DNA from: Pseudomonadales bacterium
GTDB taxonomy: Bacteria > Pseudomonadota > Gammaproteobacteria > Pseudomonadales > Azotimanducaceae
Assembly (NCBI GenBank): GCA_012103505.1
Contig: WLWP01000002.1
Span: 124,001-188,000, forward strand
DNA length: 64,000 nt
Direction of reading: 5' to 3'
A model generated the notes under the pieces. The model was not told where the DNA came from. It did not search any database and saw nothing but the letters and a program-made list of their open reading frames with translations. Made by a program: the position numbers and the translations under genes. This document shows positions 27,415-37,642 of this stretch, one piece after another. Each line of letters starts with the position of its first letter. Positions within the stretch are counted from its first letter, which is position 1.

Positions 27415-27625
27415 CCCCTCGGTTTGCAACGAATCCCGCCATGACTTGGTGATACTCGCCATGTCAGGCTGCTGTGCAGCAAACTTTTTCCCGCGTACAG
27501 ACGACATTCAGGTACCTAGGCGCTAAATAGAACTCTGGCACGAATTGTGAATCTCCCGTTGTGAGAACACCTCATCCAGAACGGAACAAAAACAGCGCTA
27601 GATGGGGCGAGAAAAGGGTAAATCG

Positions 27626-30600
27626 GTGATCAAACAGTTCGCACAACATCGCGTCGCAGCTAACCTGCTAATGATCATGATGATTATGGCCGGGCTCTGG
27701 GCAGTCCGAACTATGCCAACCATGTTGGATCCACCCGCCACCCTACCAACGGTCATGATCGACGTTACTTGGATCGGGGCCGCAGCTGAAGACATCGAAT
27801 CCTTGGTAACGACTCCCATTGAGCAACAACTGCGCACCATCAATGATCTCAGCGAGCTCAGTTCACGCACAATCAATGGCTCAACGCACGTCAATGTGAC
27901 ATTCAATTTCGATGCCGACATGACCCTCGCACTAGATGAGGTGAAGCAACGTGTCGCCAATATTAGAAACCTTCCCGCAGCCATTGAACCACCAGTCATA
28001 AGGCGCGCCATAGACACTGAGCCCGTTACAGTCTTACTTATCTCTACAGAAGGTCAACTTGCAGACCTAATCCCGCTCGCACGTACGATCGAAAAAGATC
28101 TCTTAAGGCGTGGCATAGAGGGCATCTACTATGATGGTCTACCAACCGAAGAGATCGCGCTTTTAGTGGGCGGCGGCGACTTACAGGCTTTGGGTCTGAC
28201 CCTGGACGAAATTTCACACGAAGTGGCTCGCCTTAGCCAAAATGTTCCTGCAGGAGCTGTTGGCCGTGGTCATAGTGCGCGTCAGCTGCGGAGTCTTGAT
28301 CAAGAACGCGATCCACTCGGTTTTGAAGATCTGCAAATCGAGCGCAATGGACAGTTGATTCGTCTGAAGGACTTCGCTGAAGTCGTGCGACGGCCGCAGC
28401 GTGGCCAACCGCTACTTACGACAGAGGGCAACCCAGCCATCGAGATGATGCTCTGGCGCGCGACTAACGCCGATGCTTACCGAGCGGAACAACTCGTCAA
28501 ATCTTGGTTGAGTGAGATACAACCAACGCTTCCGCAGGGCGTCAAAATAGAAGAAATCGCCAGCATCTGGCGACTCCTAGGTACCCAGCTCTCCATGATC
28601 GGAAAAAATGCCTTGTCAGGTATTCTGCTCGTACTAGGCGTCCTTTTCGTTTTCCTGCAGGCAAGACCAGCTTTCTGGGTGGCAATCGGTATACCTGTTT
28701 CGTTCATGCTAGGTCTCGCTTTGTTCTACACAGGGTTTGGTTACGGCATCAGCATCATTTCACTGATCGGCTTCATAATGGCGTTGGGTATCGTCGTTGA
28801 CGATGCAATTGTCGTAGGCGAGGACATCGTCACCCATCATGAACAAGGTATGTCGCCCGAGGACGCAGCGGTCGCTGGCGCGAAACGGATGTGGGTCCCC
28901 GTTCTGACATCATCACTAACGACCATGGCTGCCTTTATTCCGTTATTGATCATTGGCGGCATCATGGGAGAAGCCATCCTCGCGCTGCCAACGGTTCTAC
29001 TCTGTGTCATTGTTGCCTCTCTCATTGAGTGTTTCTGGGTTCTGCCAAATCATCTGAAAACTTCCTTAACAAAAACCGCCTCGCAAGGAGTCGCCCCCTG
29101 GCGCACTCGTTTTGAGGATCGATTTACCAAATTCCGGGACGAGCGCTTTCAACCACTGGTGAGATTGGCGTTAGATCACCCAGGCACAACTTTGTTGTCA
29201 GCATGCGCTGGAATGATGGTCGCGGTTTCCTTAGTAGCCTCGCAGCACGTGGGGATAAATTTTGTCACGGGCTTCGATTTTGAATCCTTGGAGACCAACG
29301 TCGAGTTCTCATCCGCGGCAACCGACCAACAGCGCTACGACTTCATGTTGCATCTCGAAGAAACGCTCGACACAACTGACTCAGAATCTGGGAACGCGAA
29401 TATTCTGGGCTCTGTCACCAAATATAATCGAGCAACGTTTGACCAAGATCGCTGGTCGGGAGAACAGTACGCCGCACTTGGCGCGCAGTACGCCTTCGAA
29501 GAGGATCGCAATCTCGCCCCCAAGGACTTTGCTCAACAGTGGCGCGATCGGGTGACGAGGCCGAGCTATGTTGAGCAGTTCACACTCGGCGTTGAAGGCG
29601 GCGCCAACGGCGGCCGGCCTGACATTACTCTGATTCTGCGCGGCAATAGCGTGGATCAGCTCAAACAAGGATCCGAAGATCTGTCAGCGACGCTAGCGAG
29701 TTATCCAGGAGTCTCAAACGTGACGGATAACTTACCCTATGGTCGAGAACAGATCATTTTTGAGCTCACGCCTAGAGGTCGTTCGCTGGGCTTGACGTCT
29801 GACGCTATCGGACGTCAATTGCGTGCCGCGTACTCGGGTTCGCGGGTTCAGATATTTAACGAACAGGACAACGAACTCGAAGTCCGCGTCATGTTACCCG
29901 ACCAAGAACGCAATTCATTGGGCGCGTTAAACAAATTTCCAATCCGTACGGCGGCAGGGACTTTCGTGCCTTTGGCGAGTGTGGCTGTGTTATACAACCG
30001 GCGAGGTATCGACGTTATTAGACACTCCAACAACCAACTGGCAGTTGCGGTGAGTGCAACGATCGATCCAGAGGTGAATAACGCATTGGCAGTAGTCAGT
30101 GATGTCGAAGCAAATCATTTACCCGACATCCTTTCTCGGAACGATCTGACATTTGGTCTAGGTGGGCAATCTCTCCAGGATCAGATCCTCATCGACACCA
30201 TGACGCTTGGCGGCATCCTGACCCTGATATTGATCTACCTGATACTGACTTGGGTATTTTCGTCCTACATATGGCCGCTCGCTATCATGATGGCAATCCC
30301 TTTTGGCTTCACTGGCGCCGTGGTTGGGCACTGGCTAACCGGATGGGATGTTGGCGCTATGTCCATGCTTGCGTTCTTTTCTCTCACAGGCATTGTCGTC
30401 AATGATTCGATAGTTTTGATCAGTTTCTTACGCCGTCACGTCGACAGCGGAATGGCGGTCAAAGAAGCCTTGCTGCTCGCCACGCAATCCCGGTTTCGCG
30501 CAGTCATCCTGACCTCACTGACTACTGTCGCCGGTCTCATGCCGCTCATGTTCGTCACATCATCTTTGAGCATGTACACGGCGCCGATCGCGGTCACCAT

Positions 30601-30763
30601 CTGCTTCGGTTTGTCATTCGCTACGTTGTTAGTGTTGATCGTAATCCCTGCTCTCGTACTTCTTCTCGAGAATATGAAACTAAACCTCACTCGTTTGATT
30701 CGTCGCTTTAACGCAAAAGGAAACCAAGATGAACCTTCGTTCACACATCCCCGAAACGCTTAA
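27626..30763 (+). CDS. RND-family efflux transporter, inner-membrane pump (AcrB type)
   Basis: A proton-driven RND permease of about 1045 residues with two repeats of membrane helices and large periplasmic loops. Visible features are the N-terminal helix HRVAANLLMIMMIMAGLWA, the double-Asp relay GIVVDDAIVVGEDI in TM4, and the second-half GIVVNDSIVLISFL. I prefer the GTG at 27626 (AAAAGGG 7 bases upstream), which gives MIKQFAQHRVAANLL as in many RND pumps. An ATG at 27602 in the same frame is possible. The adaptor gene overlaps its 3' end by 35 bases. No outer-membrane TolC gene is nearby. Substrate unknown. Confidence 0.93.
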   Translation: MIKQFAQHRVAANLLMIMMIMAGLWAVRTMPTMLDPPATLPTVMIDVTWIGAAAEDIESLVTTPIEQQLRTINDLSELSSRTINGSTHVNVTFNFDADMTLALDEVKQRVANIRNLPAAIEPPVIRRAIDTEPVTVLLISTEGQLADLIPLARTIEKDLLRRGIEGIYYDGLPTEEIALLVGGGDLQALGLTLDEISHEVARLSQNVPAGAVGRGHSARQLRSLDQERDPLGFEDLQIERNGQLIRLKDFAEVVRRPQRGQPLLTTEGNPAIEMMLWRATNADAYRAEQLVKSWLSEIQPTLPQGVKIEEIASIWRLLGTQLSMIGKNALSGILLVLGVLFVFLQARPAFWVAIGIPVSFMLGLALFYTGFGYGISIISLIGFIMALGIVVDDAIVVGEDIVTHHEQGMSPEDAAVAGAKRMWVPVLTSSLTTMAAFIPLLIIGGIMGEAILALPTVLLCVIVASLIECFWVLPNHLKTSLTKTASQGVAPWRTRFEDRFTKFRDERFQPLVRLALDHPGTTLLSACAGMMVAVSLVASQHVGINFVTGFDFESLETNVEFSSAATDQQRYDFMLHLEETLDTTDSESGNANILGSVTKYNRATFDQDRWSGEQYAALGAQYAFEEDRNLAPKDFAQQWRDRVTRPSYVEQFTLGVEGGANGGRPDITLILRGNSVDQLKQGSEDLSATLASYPGVSNVTDNLPYGREQIIFELTPRGRSLGLTSDAIGRQLRAAYSGSRVQIFNEQDNELEVRVMLPDQERNSLGALNKFPIRTAAGTFVPLASVAVLYNRRGIDVIRHSNNQLAVAVSATIDPEVNNALAVVSDVEANHLPDILSRNDLTFGLGGQSLQDQILIDTMTLGGILTLILIYLILTWVFSSYIWPLAIMMAIPFGFTGAVVGHWLTGWDVGAMSMLAFFSLTGIVVNDSIVLISFLRRHVDSGMAVKEALLLATQSRFRAVILTSLTTVAGLMPLMFVTSSLSMYTAPIAVTICFGLSFATLLVLIVIPALVLLLENMKLNLTRLIRRFNAKGNQDEPSFTHPRNA

Positions 30764-32018
30764 GCGCAAACAGGTAGTTGTATCTTTGGGAATTGTTGGT
30801 GCAGCCTTGTTGATGAGCGCTTCTATCTTCGCAACCGGACCAAGTTCGACACCTACAGAAACGGTAGAAAAATCTTGGCCTGTATCCATAACCCACGCAC
30901 AACCGAAGCGGATGAAGCCGTCTTTTCAAGCGTTTGGGAAACTTGAATCCAGTCGAATCGCACGGATCAGGTCTGATTTAGTCCTTCGTATCAAGGAAGT
31001 TCGAGTCCGTGAAGGCGAATGGGTGAGCGCAGGCGACCTGCCAATGCAGTTGGATGATCGCGAAACGAGACTCAAGCTCTTAGAGAAGGATGCCGAACTG
31101 AAGCAGGCGGAGGCTAACCTTGCGGCCGCCGTCTCCCAGCTCAAGCTAGAGAAGCAGAGCGGACAACATTTTTCGTCAAGACACGAAGTCGCTCAAGCTA
31201 AGCTAAAGCGCCACCAAGATTTGATCAAGAAGCGTCTAATATCTAAAGGTCTGCTTGACGAGGTGAGTAGCCTAGCCAGCCAGGCAACAATCGAGTTCCA
31301 TCGTCACTTACAGGATCTGGCCAACCTACCTAATCAGATCGCGGCCCTAGAAGCCACGGTTGCTAAAGCTGCGGCTCTAAGAGAACAGGCAGAACTTGAT
31401 CTCTCTCATACCCGCATTGTTGCACCGTTTGACGGTCCGATCCTTGCCGTCTTCGCGGCACCCGGAGACCACACCAATTTGAGTACACCGCTCGTCGAGA
31501 TCGCAGACAGTAGTAGTTTCGAAGTCCGCGTACAGGTTCCGGATAACTACACGGCAGCCTTTCGGAATGACCAAAATAAGGAGATCCACGCGACAACTTT
31601 GAGCGGCAAGGAATTGAAACTATCGCGGCTGTCTAGCCACATTCGAGCTGGGCAAACGGGCACCGATGCTTTCTTTACCTACACAAACCAAGCAATGAGT
31701 AACGAATCAATATTGGTACTCGGACAAGTTCTTGACCTGAGCATCGAACTTTCTGAGCAACCACATCTGGTCGCGCTACCGGTTCAATCAATCTACGGCA
31801 GCGAACGCGTATTTAAAGTCATCAATAGCCGACTCGTTAGTGTGCCGATCGAACGTGTGGGTGAGTCAGAGACCGAAGAAGGCTTTCGATTGTTAGTTAG
31901 GTCAAATGGTATCGCAGAAGGTGAGGCGATAATTACAACCCAGTTACCGCGCGCTATCGATGGCTTGTTAGTCTCAGTAGCAAACGAAGATCAGGATGCG
32001 CTGGCAGAGACTCTCTGA
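30729..32018 (+). CDS. RND efflux membrane-fusion protein (HlyD/AcrA type)
   Basis: A 429-residue periplasmic adaptor with an N-terminal membrane anchor (about residues 17-37). It has a lipoyl half-motif (IKEVRVREGEWVSAGDLPMQLD), a long coiled-coil hairpin (about 85-190, LEKDAELKQAEANLAAAVSQLKLE) and the return lipoyl segment LSHTRIVAPFDGPILAVFAAPGD. AAGGAA lies 7 bases before the ATG, inside the end of the pump gene, so the two are coupled. Its own 3' end overlaps the convergent RND pump gene by 28 bases. Confidence 0.9.
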   Translation: MNLRSHIPETLKRKQVVVSLGIVGAALLMSASIFATGPSSTPTETVEKSWPVSITHAQPKRMKPSFQAFGKLESSRIARIRSDLVLRIKEVRVREGEWVSAGDLPMQLDDRETRLKLLEKDAELKQAEANLAAAVSQLKLEKQSGQHFSSRHEVAQAKLKRHQDLIKKRLISKGLLDEVSSLASQATIEFHRHLQDLANLPNQIAALEATVAKAAALREQAELDLSHTRIVAPFDGPILAVFAAPGDHTNLSTPLVEIADSSSFEVRVQVPDNYTAAFRNDQNKEIHATTLSGKELKLSRLSSHIRAGQTGTDAFFTYTNQAMSNESILVLGQVLDLSIELSEQPHLVALPVQSIYGSERVFKVINSRLVSVPIERVGESETEEGFRLLVRSNGIAEGEAIITTQLPRAIDGLLVSVANEDQDALAETL

Positions 32019-35000
32019 CCAAGCGCGATTCGATAGAACACCGGCACTGCGATCAGTGTCAACAACGTCGCAAATGCCAATCCGCCCATAATACAGACCG
32101 CCATCTCAAGGAAGAAAGCGTCGCCCAGGAGTGGTGACATCCCTGCGATCGTGGTCCCCGCAGCTAACATCACAGGACGAAGACGGCTAACAGACGCCAG
32201 TACGATTGTCTCGAGCGTCACACCGACTTCATCGAAACGTTTGTCAATCTCATCGACCAGCACTATACAGTTCTTGATCAGCATCCCAGACAAGCTTAAG
32301 AACCCTAAGAACGATGGGAACGTGAAACTGAGGTCGGTGATCAACAGACCCAGAACAACACCGCAAATTGTCATCGGCACTGTCAGCCAAATAACAATCG
32401 GTTGTTTGAGCTTGCCGAACATAAGTATGGTGATGAAGAACATGATGCCAAACGCGAGTGGTATCCGCTGGGTCAGCGTCACGTTCGCCTCTTTACTGGC
32501 TTCATATTCACCCCCCCACTCTAGGCCATAGCCAGGCGGCAAGGGTATGGCTTCAACATCGCCTCTAATTCTATCGAAGGTCCGGGTCGGATTATGCCCA
32601 AGCGGCGGATTGGCCAACGCGTGTATTGTGGGTGTGCGGTGTCGTCTGTAGATAGTCGCATCGACTGACTCAAGCCTAAGCTCATCTACGATCTGCGACA
32701 TCGGTATATGCGCTTGTTGGGTAGGACTCCACACAAGCCGTTCGAGAATGTTTTCCAAGTCAGTTCGTTCATCCAAAGGCGCTCGAGCAACAATAGGGAG
32801 TAGCTTGTCGTTGTCTCTAAATAGTCCGACATTGACCCCCAACGTTGCAAACGCTAACGCTTGTGATAAGTCTCGGCGCGTGACGCCAGCCACCTGAGCG
32901 CGGGTCGCATCAAAGTATGGCACCAACTCTAGCTGCGGCTGACGCCAGTTGACCTTACGATCGCGGAGCTCATGCCCTAGATACACCGCCAACGCCTGGT
33001 CGGCTAATTCTCTAAGCACATCCGAATTTGGACCAGAAAAACGGGCTTCAATCTTCGAATTACCACTTGGCGTAAACTCCGCCCGGGATATCTGTATCTC
33101 CGACTCGGGCTTCAATTCTCGCAATACATTCGATGCAGTAATCATCATGTCGTCCATCGCCTGAACGTCAGCGACCCGAACAACAATCTGTGCATAGGCA
33201 GAATTGGGTTGCTCAGGATTCATGATCGTCGTAAACCGCGTCGCACCCCGACCGATGAAACTCGTGACCCGTTCAACCCCTGGTTGGGTCGCGACTTCCG
33301 TCTCAAGCTCGATAATGTCGGCCTCGGTTTTCAATATATCTGTCCCTTCTGGGAGACGATAGTCGATGTAAAAGAGCGGACTATTCGTCATCGGGAAAAA
33401 GCCTTGCTTAACGAATTGAAAACCCCACAGACATGTGAAGAGCACGCCGACGATGACGAGCGCGCTAAGCCAGGCGTGTCTCACACTGAATCCTAGTAGC
33501 ACGCGATAAGGGGCATAACCCCACCCGGAATATAGTTCCGATTCTTGAACAGGTGTACCTGGTCGTAGTAAATAGCTACCAAAAAGAGGCACCACGGTGA
33601 CGGCCAACACCCAGCTTAGGAGCAATGAAACAGACACCACCTGAAACAAAGAAATCAGAAAGTGTCCGCTGTTATCATCCGCCAGGCTGATCGGCCCAAA
33701 AGCCATGATGCCAATGATTGTGGCGCCAAGAAGAGGAAATTGCGTGCGTTTGACGGCTTGTTCAGCGGCTTGCCCGGGCGATAGCCCTTTGCGCACACCG
33801 ATGATCATCCCTTCAGCAACCACGATGCCGTTATCGACTAACATGCCCATGGCGATCATGAGCGCGCCTAGCGAAATTCGCTGTAACTCGACGCCCATCA
33901 TGGACATGATGGCAAGGCTACCCATCACTGTCAGAAGTAACACAGCCCCAACAACAGTACCAGCACGCCAGCCCATAAACAGACAAAGAGCAGCTACTAC
34001 TGTCAGTACGGACAGGAGTAAGTTTTTTAAGAACTCCTGTATGGCCAAATCGACGACCTTGTGCTGAGCATAGATTTCAGACACTTCCATGCCGAGGGGA
34101 AGCGATGCGCGAAGTTCGTTCATGCGCGTCTCGATGGCACGACCCACCTCGACTACATTCTTGCCTTCAACTATCGATACGCCAACGGTAAACGACGGCT
34201 TGCCTTGATGGCGGATGAGTTGAAAAGGAACCTCAATGGGTTCGCGAGTGATTGTCGCGACATCAGACAGACGGATAATTTCTGTCGAACCAGGGCGGCC
34301 GATGCGCATATCACCGACAGCTTGAACACTGTTAAAAGCCATCTGCGGGGCGATACGCAACCGGCGGCCCTCGAAGGCGACAGATCCGGCCGGTGTGACC
34401 TGATTCTGTACCGCGATACTTGAGAACACTGCTTCGATCGGTAAACCCAACCTAGTCAGCCGCGTATGGTCAAGTTCGACATAGATCGCTTCGAAGGGTT
34501 CACCGGCAGTTTGGACTTTGGCAACATCTGGCACAGCCTTGAGCGACGTCGAAACGAAGCGAGATATGTCTCTGATCTCCCCTGCTGTGTAGCCTTCAGT
34601 ACTGACTGCATACATAACGCCATAGATGTCGCCAAAATCATCCTCCACCAACGGCGTGCCAGCCCCAGGAGGAAGACGTCCCGCGGCTTCAATCACACGG
34701 CGTCGAAGCTCATCAAATATCTGTGGGGTGTCGTCCTCACCATACTGCTCAAGTAGGTCTATCTGAACTTCAGATCGCCCAGATACTGACTTAGACGTCA
34801 GTTCGTCAACATAAGGCAACTCCTGGATTGCCGCTTCAATTACATCGGTTACTTCCTGCTCAACTTCGTGGGCGGACGTACCGTCATACTGAGTCACAAT
34901 CAGAACGGTTTTTATCGGGAACTTGGGGTCTTCTAACCGACCCACCGTATCAATGCCAACAAACCCACCAACTAGACAAGCGATGACCAAGATCCAGGTA

Positions 35001-35041
35001 TATAGGGGCTTTTCTATCGCAAAACGAGCAGCGTTATTCAC
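31991..35041 (-). CDS. RND-family efflux transporter, second system
   Basis: A 1016-residue RND permease, distinct from the plus-strand pump. The TM4 motif reads GMLVDNGIVVAEGM, so the second Asp of the usual Asp pair is Asn. The second half has GMLIKNCIVLVDEID, with Lys where many pumps have Val. The N terminus (FAIEKPLYTWILVIACLVGGFVGI) is typical. It lies 3 bases after its adaptor gene, so it is the second gene of a leftward operon. It converges on the other RND operon with overlapping ends. Substrate unknown. Confidence 0.92.
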   Translation of the reverse strand: MNNAARFAIEKPLYTWILVIACLVGGFVGIDTVGRLEDPKFPIKTVLIVTQYDGTSAHEVEQEVTDVIEAAIQELPYVDELTSKSVSGRSEVQIDLLEQYGEDDTPQIFDELRRRVIEAAGRLPPGAGTPLVEDDFGDIYGVMYAVSTEGYTAGEIRDISRFVSTSLKAVPDVAKVQTAGEPFEAIYVELDHTRLTRLGLPIEAVFSSIAVQNQVTPAGSVAFEGRRLRIAPQMAFNSVQAVGDMRIGRPGSTEIIRLSDVATITREPIEVPFQLIRHQGKPSFTVGVSIVEGKNVVEVGRAIETRMNELRASLPLGMEVSEIYAQHKVVDLAIQEFLKNLLLSVLTVVAALCLFMGWRAGTVVGAVLLLTVMGSLAIMSMMGVELQRISLGALMIAMGMLVDNGIVVAEGMIIGVRKGLSPGQAAEQAVKRTQFPLLGATIIGIMAFGPISLADDNSGHFLISLFQVVSVSLLLSWVLAVTVVPLFGSYLLRPGTPVQESELYSGWGYAPYRVLLGFSVRHAWLSALVIVGVLFTCLWGFQFVKQGFFPMTNSPLFYIDYRLPEGTDILKTEADIIELETEVATQPGVERVTSFIGRGATRFTTIMNPEQPNSAYAQIVVRVADVQAMDDMMITASNVLRELKPESEIQISRAEFTPSGNSKIEARFSGPNSDVLRELADQALAVYLGHELRDRKVNWRQPQLELVPYFDATRAQVAGVTRRDLSQALAFATLGVNVGLFRDNDKLLPIVARAPLDERTDLENILERLVWSPTQQAHIPMSQIVDELRLESVDATIYRRHRTPTIHALANPPLGHNPTRTFDRIRGDVEAIPLPPGYGLEWGGEYEASKEANVTLTQRIPLAFGIMFFITILMFGKLKQPIVIWLTVPMTICGVVLGLLITDLSFTFPSFLGFLSLSGMLIKNCIVLVDEIDKRFDEVGVTLETIVLASVSRLRPVMLAAGTTIAGMSPLLGDAFFLEMAVCIMGGLAFATLLTLIAVPVFYRIALGQRVSASAS

Positions 35042-35044
35042 GGT

Positions 35045-36100
35045 TTAGGATTGATCTTGAAAGGGTCGAACCCGCATGCCGGGTTGGAGTTGGCTGGCAC
35101 CAGTAGTAACAATGTATTCACCATCTGAAAGACCGCTGATCACAGGTACACCCTGCGTTTCCGGAACACCAACTTGCACCGACCGTTTGCTGACCTCTTG
35201 TGTCTCCTGATTGAACACCCAAACAAAGAACGATTTGTCAGGCGCACTCACGAGAGAGTTAGCTGGGACAAAGGTTTGCACAGTTGTCGATGGATCCTTA
35301 AGTTCAACGTAAATCGTTGCAGACATCCCTGGAAGAATATTCCAAGACTCGGGTCGTTCCATGATGAGCGATATCTCATAAGTCTGTGCGACGGAATCGG
35401 CTTCGCCTTTGTTCTCATACAACGACAACGGAAACTGCTCGTTGGGCAAAAAATCAAACTCTGCGTGTATGGATATGATTTGCTCTTGATTACCAGTCGC
35501 CGCCAACGCTTCGGGCACGTTGCCAACCACTAACACTTGGCCGAGATCGAGAAGCCGCGCGATCTTGGTACCGCGCTCGATGTTGACATGGTTGTCCACA
35601 TAGCGTTCCGCAACATAGGCATCAAAAGGTGCCACGATACGGCTATCCTCGAGTCGCTCCTGAGCTTTCTCCAAACGGACAAGTTGCAATTCATAAACCG
35701 ATCGTGCGTCATCAACAGCGGAACGCGCGATGCCCTTTTGAGCTAAAACCTTTTGCTTGCGCTGCAAATCCTGGGCGGCAATTTTCACCTGAACTTCGGC
35801 TTCTTTGATCGCAAGTTCAAAGTCCCGTGCATCTAAGGACGCCAACAAATCACCCACCTTGATCTCCTGCCCTTCACGTATAGGAAGTTCAACCAAGGGG
35901 CCTGCTACTTCGAAGGAAACGTCGACAACTTGTCGAGCTTCTACTCGCCCAACAAATCGATGGTGTATGGCGCGCCGTGCATCTTTAACTTCAAAGAGCT
36001 TGGCTGGTCGCACGACTTGTGATTCAGGTGTTGGTGGAGTCCGGTCTTGGCACCCTGCGCTTAGCAGAACCAACAACAGGCCGAAGAAATAAATTTTCAT
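35045..36100 (-). CDS. RND efflux membrane-fusion lipoprotein, second system
   Basis: A 351-residue adaptor with a lipoprotein leader (FFGLLLVLLSAGC, Cys 17). It then has a lipoyl half (GPLVELPIREGQEIKVGDLLASLD), a coiled-coil hairpin (about 85-150), the second half SRIVAPFDAYVAERYVD, and beta-barrel and membrane-proximal domains. First gene of the operon with the minus-strand RND pump. Unlike the adaptor of the first system, which has a membrane helix, this one is lipid-anchored. The end of holA lies 33 bases upstream. Confidence 0.9.
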   Translation of the reverse strand: MKIYFFGLLLVLLSAGCQDRTPPTPESQVVRPAKLFEVKDARRAIHHRFVGRVEARQVVDVSFEVAGPLVELPIREGQEIKVGDLLASLDARDFELAIKEAEVQVKIAAQDLQRKQKVLAQKGIARSAVDDARSVYELQLVRLEKAQERLEDSRIVAPFDAYVAERYVDNHVNIERGTKIARLLDLGQVLVVGNVPEALAATGNQEQIISIHAEFDFLPNEQFPLSLYENKGEADSVAQTYEISLIMERPESWNILPGMSATIYVELKDPSTTVQTFVPANSLVSAPDKSFFVWVFNQETQEVSKRSVQVGVPETQGVPVISGLSDGEYIVTTGASQLQPGMRVRPFQDQS

Positions 36101-36133
36101 AACTGGCTATTCTAGGGTGTTAACACGACGGCA

Positions 36134-37138
36134 TCACCTGGAAACTAGGCGTGCATAGTCTTGACTTGCGAGGGTGACTTTACGAGCCCCGGCCAGTCGC
36201 AGCAACATCTTCTCGAGTGAAATCCAGGGATCGCCGGGCTTTTGTCCCTTACCCTGCTGATCGACGAGGGCGCATTCAGCCAGAACGGGTAGTGGATCCT
36301 TAATGCGACGTGCGAAGTCTTGCACGATGCGTTGGCGCGCTGGGGGTAGGCGTTGTGAGTCACCTAAGCGCCGCATCTGAGCGGTTAGTGCCCCCAAAAT
36401 CGCGAAGAGCGCGGCCCCTTCTTGGCGCAGCACATCCAATATGTGCACCACGCGGGGTCGGTCGCCTTCCATCATCGCGTCGATCAAATCAAAGCTTGTG
36501 AAACGACTCGAGTCCTCTAGCGATGCTGCCATCGCTTCAGCAGAAATTGGTGACGGCAGGTCCTGCAATACTAGCTTGTGAATCTCTTGCGATGCTGCCA
36601 GCAAATTACCTTCAACCTTGTCACACAAATATTGCACGGCATCTGAGTCAGCAGTGAGTCCTTGTTCTCTCATTCTCTGATTTAACCAACGTGGAAGTTG
36701 TTTGTGCGATAGTGGCCAAATTAATGACACCGCTCCGGCTTTATCGATCGCCTTGAACCAAGCACTAGAACGTTGCCTAGGTTCGAGACGTATTGTGCGG
36801 ATCAACATCATCGTCTCCCCACCTGCAGCATTGTCCTCGATCCAAGCACGGAGCGAATCAGATGCTTCGCGATCAAACTTCTTACCTGGCACACGCACGT
36901 CGAGAATTTTCTTTTCCGCAAAGAGCGACAGGCTCGAGCTATCGTGGCTCAGTTCGTGCCATTTGTAGCTGCCTTCAGCGTGATGAATGGAGCGTTCCGT
37001 AAATCCTTCATTGCGAGCGGCTGCGATAATTGCATCACAAGCTTCTTCAACAAGAAGCGTTTCATCGCCAGATACTAAATAGATCGGGAGCAGCTTCGTC
37101 TTGAGATGGGAGGCGAGTTCCTCGCTCTTGATTTGCAC
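36134..37138 (-). CDS. holA: DNA polymerase III subunit delta
   Basis: A 334-residue clamp-loader delta subunit. The N terminus (LLPIYLVSGDETLLVEEACDAI) is the characteristic HolA start, followed by FAEKKILDVRVP and the C-terminal collar with GALTAQMRRL. It opens the sliding clamp as part of the clamp loader. The start is a GTG 15 bases after lptE. The order leuS-lptE-holA is conserved in Gammaproteobacteria; nadD, which often follows, is not here. Confidence 0.93.
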   Translation of the reverse strand: MQIKSEELASHLKTKLLPIYLVSGDETLLVEEACDAIIAAARNEGFTERSIHHAEGSYKWHELSHDSSSLSLFAEKKILDVRVPGKKFDREASDSLRAWIEDNAAGGETMMLIRTIRLEPRQRSSAWFKAIDKAGAVSLIWPLSHKQLPRWLNQRMREQGLTADSDAVQYLCDKVEGNLLAASQEIHKLVLQDLPSPISAEAMAASLEDSSRFTSFDLIDAMMEGDRPRVVHILDVLRQEGAALFAILGALTAQMRRLGDSQRLPPARQRIVQDFARRIKDPLPVLAECALVDQQGKGQKPGDPWISLEKMLLRLAGARKVTLASQDYARLVSR

Positions 37139-37153
37139 GCGCCTAGGCTAACA

Positions 37154-37642
37154 CTACGTCGGGCCGCGAGTGACTAGGTCCATGGCTCTCACAATCTGGC
37201 CAACAACGTCTTGAACAATCTCTTGCTGAACGAGTCTCTGCTCCTGATTGCTGCCAACAATATTGCCTCGATCGATGCGATAAACACGTTGCCGCTCGAT
37301 CCAAATTGCTGGAGCTAGGACCGTGCCCGCACGATCCATGAGCTGATAATTAACCGCATAGTCAATCTCATATTCCGCAGCACGGGCTTGCCCTGATGTA
37401 GAAACACTGTGTCGTTCACTACGTTGATCGAGAATATCCACAACGACGGCAGCCTGATCTGGAGCCGTTTCTGGTATACCGAGTTGTTGCAAGCTCTGGC
37501 GCAATGGACTGACTACCTGGAAGCGGGTTTTACCGGTAATGGCAAAGCTCTCAAACGAACCTTCCAAGCCATAATTGCGCAGATGAAAACCACACCCGAC
37601 CAACAATCCAACAAGGCATATCGTGGTTAGCCTAACGAACAA
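37154..37642 (-). CDS. lptE: LPS-assembly lipoprotein LptE
   Basis: A small outer-membrane lipoprotein (about 162 residues here) that plugs LptD and helps insert lipopolysaccharide. The leader TICLVGLLVGC-GFHLRNYG with Cys followed by G-F-x-L-R is the LptE signature. The start is uncertain: I give the TTG at 37642, which makes a normal lipoprotein leader and overlaps leuS by 11 bases. An in-frame ATG at 37696 would add an unlikely 18 residues before it. Neither has a strong ribosome binding site, so coupling to leuS is likely. It sits between leuS and holA as in many relatives. Confidence 0.88.
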   Translation of the reverse strand: MFVRLTTICLVGLLVGCGFHLRNYGLEGSFESFAITGKTRFQVVSPLRQSLQQLGIPETAPDQAAVVVDILDQRSERHSVSTSGQARAAEYEIDYAVNYQLMDRAGTVLAPAIWIERQRVYRIDRGNIVGSNQEQRLVQQEIVQDVVGQIVRAMDLVTRGPT

